NCBI RefSeq assembly: GCF_963855985.1
Contig: NC_087096.1
Span: forward strand, 5,332,001 to 5,396,000
DNA: 64,000 nt
Direction: 5' to 3'
DNA from: Ostrinia nubilalis
Taxonomy: Eukaryota > Arthropoda > Insecta > Lepidoptera > Crambidae
Position 1 is the stretch's first letter; each line of letters opens with the position of its first letter. The position numbers and the translations under genes were made by a program. The notes under the pieces were generated by a model. That model saw nothing but the letters and a program-made list of their open reading frames with translations. It was not told the origin of the DNA and ran no database searches. Below, piece after piece: positions 56,138-64,000 of the stretch.

Positions 56138-58966
56138 CTAAAGTAGTTGGTTGCTATAATATTTTTTATGGTCTATTGTTAGGTATTCATTAATTGAATA
56201 AAAACATTTGGATATTAAATAGTGTCTAAGGGCTTTAGAGAAGCGTTTAACATTTGGTTCAGTTTTTATATATTCTGGAAGTTTGTTAAATAATTTTACC
56301 GACATATAGTAGGGGCTGGTATTTAACATTTTTATTCTTGATGGGGGTAAGTAAAGTTTATCCTTATGCCTGGTATTTATATTATGTGTGTCCTTAACTT
56401 TTGTAAAATTGTGAATATTTTTGTAGGTAAATATACATGTATCATGGATATATATTGATGGTAACGTAAGTAGATTATATTTAATGAAGTAAGGTTTACA
56501 TGATTGTGTATTGTCTATTTGTGCTATTATTCTGATACATTTCTTTTGCATTATAAAGAGATCGATGAAGTTTGTGCTGTTTCCCCAGAGTATGATGCCA
56601 TATTTTAATTGGGAATAAGCGTAGGCGTAGTATGCTGCTAATGCTGCTTCTGTATGTGTACTGTGCGTTATTTCATAAAGAGCGTAAGTGAATTTGGATA
56701 GTTTTGACTTAATATGTTCTATGTGGTTTTTCCAGTTAAGATGCGTGTCTATTACAATGCCGAGAAGTTTGAAAGTATCTACAGATTCTATTTGGTTATT
56801 TAAAAAGGTATTATTTATTTTTAATGGATTTTTTTTATATGATCTAAATTGTATTATTTTGGTTTTTGGGAAATTTATTTGGAGATTATGATCTTGGAGC
56901 CAATTTGTTATTTTTTGTAAAGTTTCTGTAAGTAAAGTATTTGCACTTATGATGTTATTGCATTTTATTAAAATTGATATGTCGTCAGCAAAAAGGACTG
57001 GTAGGATAACGTCGTTTTTTATAATTTTAGGAAGGTCGTTGATGTAGACTAAGAAGAGTACACATCCTAGGACACTTCCTTGGGGAATGGAACAGGTCAT
57101 ATATTTACTACTCGATTTTGTGGTTATTATTTTGTGTTGTTTATTGTCATAGCTGTCTACTTGTACTATTTGTTGCCTGTTTTGGAGGTAAGATTTGAAC
57201 CATTGGTAACTTGGACCTCGTACTCCAGATCCGTAGAGTTTTTCTAACAAAATATTGTAATCAACTGTTTCATATGCTTTTGTCATGTCCAACAGTAAAC
57301 CTAGGCCGTACTGTTTGTCGTTTATATGTTCGAGGGCTGTTTGGATATATTTGTATACAGCTAACGTTGTTGATTTGGTTTTCCTGAATCCATTTTGATT
57401 TTCGTCTAATATACTATATTTTTCTAAGAATGCGTATAATCGGTTGCACATGGCTTTTTCAAATATTTTGGCAAAACTTGGTAGAAGAGCTATGGGTCTA
57501 TAATTGTTGGCTATTGTACTATCATCTTTTTTATGGATCGGTTTAATTAATGAAATCTTTAATAGATCTGGAAAGATGCCTTCTTGGAAACTTTGGTTTA
57601 TGAGGTATGTTAAGGGCACAGACAGCTCCTCGCTACATTGTTTTATTAATGTTGGTGGGATCTCATCTACACCACTACTTTGTTTATTTTTTAGAGACGC
57701 TATGATTTTTTTAATTTCTTTTTGATCTACGGGTTGCAGGTACATGGAATATGTTGGAGAGTTTATGACTTGGCAGGCATTTGATTTTAATTTTGTATTT
57801 TTTTGACTTATTTCAGAGAAAGTTTTATTAAATATTTCACACACGGTTTTTGGACAATCGGTAAGTTGGCCTTCAAATCTTAATTTAATATTTTTATAAA
57901 TTTTGAAATTAGCTTTTCCTGTTTTTGTATTTATAATTTTCCACATTGTTTTGTATTTGTTGTCAGATTGTTTTATCTGTTTAGAGTATTCGAGTTTTTT
58001 AGACATTTTTATACACCTTTTTAATATTTTACTGTATTGATTATAGTATTTTTTTATAACTGTAGAATTTGATTCATTAAGTAGTGTTCTTAAAAGTCTT
58101 TTGTGCTTACAAGATTTTTTTAGGCATTTCGTAAGCCAGCTTTTATTATGTTTGTTTTTTATTTTAATGGACTCTAAAGGTATATATTTATTTAATAAGT
58201 TTTTTATAATTAAATGGAATGTCGTATAGTTTGCTTGAATGTCTTTATCATTATTTGTAATGTTATTCCAATCAATTTCCTGTAATGCATTTTTAAAATT
58301 AGATATTTTTTGCTTTGTAAATACTCGCTTTTTTACTTGCCATGGTTTATTGTTGTTATATAGCAGATTTTCTAGACGCAATTCTAATATAACTGATTTA
58401 TGGTCAGATAGGCCGTAGTCTTTCACATATGCTTTGTTTACAAATGGTTTATAGTTGGTAAATATTAAATCAATAGAGGTTTGTGTTTTTTCAGTTACAC
58501 GAGTGGGTTCTTTAATAAGTTGTTTCAGATTATATGATAGCATGAAATCGAGGAATTCTTGTTTTCTTTTGTTTTTGGTGCTTAATACGTCAATATTAAA
58601 ATCGCCACCAATTATAACATGTTTGTTCCTATCTTGGTGGTTTAGTTTATTCAGTAATTTTGTCATTTGCTCATAGAATATATTTATATTGCGATCTGGC
58701 CTGTATACACCTACAATGATGGTATTAATTTGTGGAATTTCTATTGCGCTAAACTCTATAATAAATTCTTTAGACAATTTAACAATATCCTCTCTACTCA
58801 CATTTTCTAATGTATCCTTAATTGCTATACAGACTCCACCTAATCTATGTTTTTTTCTACAAAACAGTGAGGCTATTTTGTATCCGGGTATTTTTATTGT
58901 TTCACAAAAATCTCTGTTTTTACCTACTTCTGACAATGATATTACATCTAGATTTGAGTCTAACAA
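56138..58966 (-). CDS. CR1-like ORF2: endonuclease and reverse transcriptase
   Basis: 942 codons from the first ATG. AP endonuclease about 1-195: L-S-E-V near the start, G-D-F-N-I-D (121-126), S-D-H (187-189). RT about 450-740: Y-R-P-I-A-L-L, Q-N-G-F-R, L-L-L-D-M-T-K-A (D560), P-Q-G-S-V-L-G, F-A-D-D (659-662). C-terminal domain of about 200 residues, no RNase H. The same frame is open upstream of the ATG and encodes the missing start of the endonuclease (F-Q-N-I-Q-S), with the N expected in the active site. The frame overlaps the end of ORF1 in the +1 frame. The real protein therefore probably begins without this ATG, by frameshift or reinitiation. Nicks DNA and reverse-transcribes LINE RNA. 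Confidence 0.93.
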   Translation of the reverse strand: MLDSNLDVISLSEVGKNRDFCETIKIPGYKIASLFCRKKHRLGGVCIAIKDTLENVSREDIVKLSKEFIIEFSAIEIPQINTIIVGVYRPDRNINIFYEQMTKLLNKLNHQDRNKHVIIGGDFNIDVLSTKNKRKQEFLDFMLSYNLKQLIKEPTRVTEKTQTSIDLIFTNYKPFVNKAYVKDYGLSDHKSVILELRLENLLYNNNKPWQVKKRVFTKQKISNFKNALQEIDWNNITNNDKDIQANYTTFHLIIKNLLNKYIPLESIKIKNKHNKSWLTKCLKKSCKHKRLLRTLLNESNSTVIKKYYNQYSKILKRCIKMSKKLEYSKQIKQSDNKYKTMWKIINTKTGKANFKIYKNIKLRFEGQLTDCPKTVCEIFNKTFSEISQKNTKLKSNACQVINSPTYSMYLQPVDQKEIKKIIASLKNKQSSGVDEIPPTLIKQCSEELSVPLTYLINQSFQEGIFPDLLKISLIKPIHKKDDSTIANNYRPIALLPSFAKIFEKAMCNRLYAFLEKYSILDENQNGFRKTKSTTLAVYKYIQTALEHINDKQYGLGLLLDMTKAYETVDYNILLEKLYGSGVRGPSYQWFKSYLQNRQQIVQVDSYDNKQHKIITTKSSSKYMTCSIPQGSVLGCVLFLVYINDLPKIIKNDVILPVLFADDISILIKCNNIISANTLLTETLQKITNWLQDHNLQINFPKTKIIQFRSYKKNPLKINNTFLNNQIESVDTFKLLGIVIDTHLNWKNHIEHIKSKLSKFTYALYEITHSTHTEAALAAYYAYAYSQLKYGIILWGNSTNFIDLFIMQKKCIRIIAQIDNTQSCKPYFIKYNLLTLPSIYIHDTCIFTYKNIHNFTKVKDTHNINTRHKDKLYLPPSRIKMLNTSPYYMSVKLFNKLPEYIKTEPNVKRFSKALRHYLISKCFYSINEYLTIDHKKYYSNQLL

Positions 58967-59030
58967 TAGCTGTTCAATTAGAGGTAACTTATTCCCTATG
59001 CTTTGAATATTCTGGAATGCGATTGTACAG

Positions 59031-60200
59031 TTATTTGCGAAATGTACAGTTGGTAGACGTTGTTGTTTTATCTTCTTCCACAGGTGTTTGTTGCTGAATG
59101 TCCTTAGTGTTGTTGTGGCCAGCTTTGTTGCAGTTTTCCTTTTCTACTGGGAGATCTTCGTAAGGTTTTCCGTTTATAATCAGTTTATTATGTTTTATTA
59201 TTGCATGCTGTCCTTTCTGTCGGGCTTCTTGCAATTTTTGGCGAAGCATATTCCTTTCTTGTAATTTTTCCTTATCCATGAATGTAGTGACTGCCAATCC
59301 AGTGTTCTTAAAGGAGTTGGAGTTTTCTAGTATGTATTGTGTAAATCTTTTGCTTAAAAATTCAATTTCAATTGGTCTGCGGTTTCCTTGTCTTCCTAGC
59401 CGCTTTATCTTCTCTATATAGGGATTCGTATTTATATCTAGAATGTCTGCAAATACTTTGTTCACTCGGTCATATAGATTGTAATTGTTCTCATTTGTTG
59501 GTTCAGTCAATCCATATAGTACTATCTTTTTCTTTGAGACGTCTAGGTTTTTAAGTTGGCTTTCTATATTTTCGATTTTCTTGTCGATTGTTTTTACTTG
59601 TTCTTTCATGAGTTCTTGGTCTTTGGTTAATTTTTGTGTGGTTTCTTTAGATTCGTTCTGGATTTTCAGTATGGCAGAGTTAATTTCTGTTTGTATAGTT
59701 TCTTTAACTTCCTCTAAGATAGACTTTTTTATTTTTTCTAATTTTTCATCTAAAAGTTGGCTGAATTTATCAAATGTTATCACATTTTCAGAATGACTCT
59801 CGTGTGAAATACTTATATTCTCATTCAAGGTGTTGTTGGTTTGAGTATTCCCTGTTATATCATCTATATCCTGTTCTATGTAACTTTGTTCTAGTGAAAC
59901 ATTTTTTTGCTCAGGTTTGCGTCTGTGTGTAATGTTTAGTTCGCATTCGTCATTTTTGTAGCAGGACGAATGTGGTCTAACTGGTGTATTTGAATTATTT
60001 GTTTTTGGTATTTTATTCTTGCATTCTTGACAATCCCAATTATTTTTGCGCTCTGCGGTCATGACATTGTAGAATAACTTCTCGCTTACATTTATGCATA
60101 TAATGTGGTATTTTTTGGAGCATAAGCAGCATGCTAGGAATCGGCGTGATTCGATATTCTGCAGGCAAGCAGCACAAGTGCCGTATGTTTTTGACTCCAT
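59031..60200 (-). CDS. CR1-like ORF1, PHD-type zinc finger protein
   Basis: 389 residues. N-terminal PHD-like finger (C8-x2-C11, C-x2-C in the middle, H-x-x-C, then C-x2-C about 50-53). Acidic/Asn-rich linker about 60-150. Long coiled coil about 145-220 (K/E/I/L heptads). Then an RNA-binding-like domain about 225-345 (K-K-I-V-L-Y-G-L, typical of LINE ORF1 RRM/transposase-22-like folds) and a basic C-terminal region. Expected to trimerise on and package LINE RNA. ATG at 60200 sits about 90 nt from the presumed 5' end. Stop TAA at 59031-59033 overlaps the ORF2 frame. Confidence 0.88.
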   Translation of the reverse strand: MESKTYGTCAACLQNIESRRFLACCLCSKKYHIICINVSEKLFYNVMTAERKNNWDCQECKNKIPKTNNSNTPVRPHSSCYKNDECELNITHRRKPEQKNVSLEQSYIEQDIDDITGNTQTNNTLNENISISHESHSENVITFDKFSQLLDEKLEKIKKSILEEVKETIQTEINSAILKIQNESKETTQKLTKDQELMKEQVKTIDKKIENIESQLKNLDVSKKKIVLYGLTEPTNENNYNLYDRVNKVFADILDINTNPYIEKIKRLGRQGNRRPIEIEFLSKRFTQYILENSNSFKNTGLAVTTFMDKEKLQERNMLRQKLQEARQKGQHAIIKHNKLIINGKPYEDLPVEKENCNKAGHNNTKDIQQQTPVEEDKTTTSTNCTFRK

Positions 60201-60309
60201 TGTATTTATAAGACCCGTAGAAAAAAATAATGGGATTTACCAATACGCAAGAATATTGTTTAGCTCGGTGTCACGGGCTGTCCCTGAATGAACCCTCCCT
60301 GTCTTATTT

Positions 60310-60406
60310 CATCATCATCATCATCATCATCTCAGCCATAGGACGTCCACTGCTGAACATAGACCTTTCCCCAATGCTTTCCATGTTGCCCGTTTGGTAG
60401 CGGTTG
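60310..60406 (-). mobile_element. Short RTE LINE tail with 12-bp TSD
   Basis: Flanked by cctgtcttattt at 60298-60309 and 60407-60418. Minus strand: last 80 bp or so of the RTE ORF, then a (GAT)n tail (catcatcat on plus). Same subfamily as 5163-5356. It inserted right beside the CR1 5' end. Confidence 0.85.
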
Positions 60407-60418
60407 CCTGTCTTATTT

Positions 60419-60756
60419 ACCAGAGGCAATTGCTGGATTTGGCCTACTCTAATAAACTACAAATACAGTTTACAGTACGTGAACTACTATTTTGTATTTT
60501 TAACCGACTTCAAAAAAAGGAGGTTCTCAATTCGAGTGTATGTTTTTAAGGGTTATTTAATCCATTGTGATATTAGTTTAGCCGTGCCCACGGCTATTCA
60601 GGGTTGAAGTCATTACAATAAATTCGCCCGGGAAACTGTTTCCACTTGTCTAAGTAACTTGTGAGTATGTGGATACATTAGACCACATGCTTATTTGGCT
60701 TTTGCATTAAATAGTAGTTTATTCAACTTAACTATTATAAGCATTGAAATAAATCA
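60419..60756. other. Non-coding; unsplit 'ccgacttcaaaaaa' repeat
   Basis: At 60500-60525 'taaccgacttcaaaaaaagg' is contiguous with 'aggttctcaattcg'; this is the uninterrupted form of the flanks of the repeat at 33241-33925. Nothing else. Confidence 0.45.
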
Positions 60757-60882
60757 TCATCATCATCTCAGCCATAGGACGTCTACTGCTGAACATAGGC
60801 CTCCCCCAATGCTTTCCATGTTACCCGGTTGGTAGCGGCCTGCGTCCAGCGCTTTCCTGCTACCTTTATGATATCGTCGGGC
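60757..60882 (-). mobile_element. RTE LINE 3'-end fragment
   Basis: Minus strand, (GAT)n tail at 60753-60764, then the C-terminal RTE words (ataggacgtctactgctgaa; gcggcctgcgtccagcgc). 5'-truncated near 60882; no clear TSD. Confidence 0.75.
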
Positions 60883-61907
60883 ACAAACGCTCAAAGTCCC
60901 AATTGAGGCATTTCATGTAAAAAATGTGTTGTAAAAATATCGTGTTTTCAAAATTTTTGCAACTCACCTGCTTTCATTGCGCTTATTAATAACTTCTGCC
61001 TGGAAGTTTAAACTCCAACTATTAGGTATCTGGTTAAACAATTAGCCAGACCTTGTTTCGAAACCTATCAAGTTGAAAGTTCCACTTGGTCTGTTATAAA
61101 CACCGAGATCCGATTTTCACCTCTCGTAGTTTAATTTCTGTTGTTATAAAATAAGTTTCAATGAAAAGTTTAGGACAACAAGAATAGAAACTACATTAAA
61201 AGTGTATTTAGTTAGTGATTAAGGGATAAGAGAACTTAGGCTCTCTTCGAAGGTTCTGAGTTTTGTTCCCAGATGGGTAAAATCACTTTGTACAATGTTG
61301 TTCTCAGTTTGTATGCGATATTGTAAGCTTGATTTATTCTGAATGTCTAAAAGAGTTATTACTTAGTGCTACGAAAGTCACGTAAAGCCACGTACTCGTT
61401 AGTGTAACCGTAAACGTTGCATGCACTGTAACCAAATAACATAGTGTGTACGTGTTCCGTAGGTTAGTGAACCGGCTTTAACTGAATGAACCATGTTATA
61501 CCACTGATAAAATGTTATCTTTAATGACAATACACTGCAAAGGCTACTTCACGAGTATTACAATGATACTCCCATAAAAACTGTATCTGATTGCATAATT
61601 TCAAGAGCTGCTATGTATTTTTCTACTCTGTATTTTGTACCAGAAATGGCTACCACATCCCAGTTCTCACTGTGCGACAATATCCCAACGTCGTTTTATG
61701 TAAATCTATCGCGTCCGAACGGTGTCCGGTTTATTGCAGAACTTCGCAACTGCCGGACAGGCCGGACGATATATCAACGCACTTTACTCAAACTTTTTGA
61801 CGGCTCAGCAATAGTTAAATTCCATTAGTTCACACTACATTTGCGAACTTATTTATTGAACCCTCCGACGTCCTTTCGAGCAACGTATGTGATTGAAAGT
61901 TTGTTGC
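60883..61907. other. Non-coding, nothing recognised
   Basis: Short frames only (69-71 codons, overlapping, 61591-61828), no domains. Confidence 0.45.
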
Positions 61908-61912
61908 TGTCG

Positions 61913-63588
61913 CACTATGGAGCGAAATTGCGATTTATGGACATAGCGATTTTTTTCACAATTTCTATTTGAAAAAAATACCTATCGATAGGTTACGTTA
62001 TTCTGATGAATAAATGCTGTACAAGTTTTTCTCTAAAACCAATAGTTTGACTGGAAAAAAATATTTTCCATTTTCGTTGTATGGAATGAAACATAAAGTG
62101 GTCGATTTCGACTAAGCCTTGACAGATCTTGCTTTGAAACTACTTGAGCCTTGTTCTATGGCTTGTTGACTGTAATCCTACGCTATCAGCGCGCATCCAA
62201 AGTTGCCCGTTCACAAGTTATGAGGTTCTGAAAAATTAAAAAAAAGTAAGTAAAAGTGACTTTTTTTTGGAATATCTTTAAAGGTTTAACAAAAATATAA
62301 AGATTTTATACGTTAATAATGTAAATTAACCTTAAATTACTGCTAAAAACACATTTTAATAAACTTAAAAGGAATTAAATCACCGATTTTTTTTCACAAT
62401 TTCTGTTTAAAAAAAAATACCTATCGATAGGGTATGTTATTCTGATGAATAAATATTATGAACGTCTTTCTCTAAAACCTATAGTTTGGCTGGAAAAAAA
62501 TATTTTCCATTTTCGTTGTATGGAATGAAACATAAAGTGGTCGATTTCGACTAAGCCTTGACAGATTTTGCTTTGAAACTACTTGAGCCTTGTTCTATGG
62601 CTTGTTGACTATAATCCTAGACTAACAGCGCGCGCACAATGTTGCCCGTTCAGAAGTTATGAGGTTCCGAAAAATGAAAATTAAAGTAAGTAAAAGTATC
62701 TTTTTTTGGGTATAAATCTTTAAAGATTCAACTAAAACATGAAAATTATATACTTTAGTAATGTAATTAACCTTTCTCTTGTCGTCTTATCTAAAGAAAA
62801 GTCAATTTTACTTACTTTAATTTTCATTTTTCGGAACCTCATAACTTCTGAACGTGCAACTTTGGGCGCGCGCTGTTAGTGCAGGATTATAGTCAACAAG
62901 CCATAGAACAAGGCTCAAGTAGTTTCAAAGCAAAATCTGTCAAGGCTTAGTCGAAATCGACCACTTTATGTTTCATTCCATACAACGAAAATGGAAAATA
63001 TTTTTTTCCAGCCAAACTATTAGTTTTAGAGAAAAATGTTCATAATATTTATTCATCAGAATAACATACCCTATCGATAGGTATTTTTTTTAAACAGAAA
63101 TTGTGAAAAAAAAATCGGTGATTTAATTCCTTTTAAGTTTATTAAAATGTGTTTTTAGCAGTAATTTAAGATTAATTTACATTATTAACGTATAAAATCT
63201 TTATATTTTTGTTAAATCTTTAAAGATATTCCAAAAAAAAGTCACTTTTACTTACTTTTTTTTAATTTTTCAGAACCTCATAACTTGTGAACGGGCAACT
63301 TTGGATGCGCGCTGATAGCGTAGGATTACAGTCAACAAGCCATAGAACAAGGCTCAAGTAGTTTCAAAGCAAGATCTGTCAAGGCTTAGTCGAAATCGAC
63401 CACTTTATGTTTCATTCCATACAACGAAAATGGAAAATATTTTTTTCCAGTCAAACTATTGGTTTTAGAGTAAAACTTGTGCAGCATTTATTCATCAGAA
63501 TAACGTAACCTATCGATAGGTATTTTTTTCAAATAGAAATTGTGAAAAAAATCGCTATGTCCATAAATCGCAATTTCGCTCCATAGTG
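61913..63588. mobile_element. 1.68 kb foldback element, four copies of one unit
   Basis: Ends are inverted: CACTATGGAGCGAAATTGCG at the left and its complement at the right, with tgtcg directly repeated outside (61908-61912, 63589-63593). The interior is two tandem copies of a unit of about 400-440 bp (starts about 61947 and 62385) followed by two inverted copies, meeting at about 62700-62805. Shared words include cctatcgatagg, ggtcgatttcgactaagcc and gagccttgttctatggc. No ORF. Ends starting CACTATG recall the CACTA/Chapaev (CMC) superfamily, but the superfamily is not established. Confidence 0.85.
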
Positions 63589-63593
63589 TGTCG

Positions 63594-64000
63594 TCATCAT
63601 TTTTTACGGAAGTTTATTGTTGATGGTCACGAAGTAAACCTAATATTTTCCTGACAATAGGAATGATGGTTCATAATGCAGAACGTCCTATTATTGAAAC
63701 AGAAAACGTTATTTCTTTGTTAAGAGATACCTTTTAAACTTCTTTCTTCGAAATGCTCAAATCACGAAGTCAGTGACTCCTAATCCGCCCTTGAGACTTT
63801 TAAAGAACATCTGAGACTATACCCCCAAAACTATTAATCATAGAAAATATTGTAAACAATATTCCAAGCACCGCCAATATAGTATGTAAATAAGCCATTC
63901 ACGACATTATTCCTCTTGCCATTTTATACTTTGAATTAGAAATAGATGAGATGCCTTGATTGAAAAATAAAGCCATTTCGTAGCGTCTCCATTCTAAGTA
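63594..64000. other. Non-coding, nothing recognised
   Basis: No gene or element ends seen before the window stops. Confidence 0.45.

Larger units (their letters stand above)
55885..60290 (-). mobile_element. CR1-like LINE, both ORFs intact
   Basis: Minus orientation. 5' end near 60290 (begins around CAGGGACAGCCCGTGACACC, exact base uncertain); ORF1 60200-59031; ORF2 to 56138; 3' UTR about 220 nt with an AATAAA word; 3' tail of (TTTGAA)5. A zinc-finger ORF1, AP-type endonuclease, no RNase H and an oligomeric 3' tail fit the CR1/Jockey group. No disabling mutation seen, so it may be active or recently so. No TSD could be set. Confidence 0.88.

Overview
The window is eukaryotic and almost certainly lepidopteran (moth or butterfly). 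It is AT-rich, with TAGGTA-type microsatellites. It carries the Helitron ends (TC...CTAG), the RTE 3' ends ending in CGGCTGAAACGAACG, and the short 'gggttccgt' and 'ccgacttcaaaaaa' repeats that I associate with Lepidoptera. I see no intact conventional host gene. Nearly everything recognisable is a mobile element or its debris, with long unrecognised AT-rich stretches between.

Layout. 0-10.9 kb: background DNA with several 5'-truncated RTE LINE tails, two with clear target-site duplications. 10.95-14.96 kb: a 4.0 kb element with two identical 363-bp TG...CA terminal repeats and a TATA duplication; its interior is full of tandem repeats and has no gag or pol. 15.25-16.10 kb: an RTE tail with an open reverse-transcriptase end. 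16.59-17.69 kb: a TTAA-flanked piggyBac derivative whose interior is a palindrome. 18.37-25.23 kb: a decayed multi-exon transposase-like gene with repeated zinc-binding modules, split by an apparently intact, very young Ty1/copia element (19.14-23.53 kb) and holding a mariner-type MITE in an intron. 25.5-30.1 kb: four non-autonomous Helitrons and a MITE. 33-37 kb: short repeats, a SINE and a 775-bp MITE.

37.8-49.2 kb: two DIRS-type tyrosine-recombinase elements, head to tail and 171 bp apart, with the same unusual terminal architecture. The right one (43.94-49.16 kb) carries gag, RT, RNase H and tyrosine recombinase on the minus strand, with a predicted gag intron and two small lesions. The left one (37.81-43.77 kb) shows no RT or recombinase, but has two possible exons on the minus strand at a position like that of gag.

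49.2-64 kb: a perfect 27-bp hairpin, a tRNA-derived SINE split by a 5'-truncated RNase H LINE with a 14-bp target duplication, a CR1-like LINE with two intact ORFs (55.9-60.3 kb), two RTE tails, and a 1.68 kb foldback made of four copies of one unit.

These genes do not form a pathway. They are independent selfish elements nested in one another, and the nesting order, TSDs and terminal identity give their relative ages.
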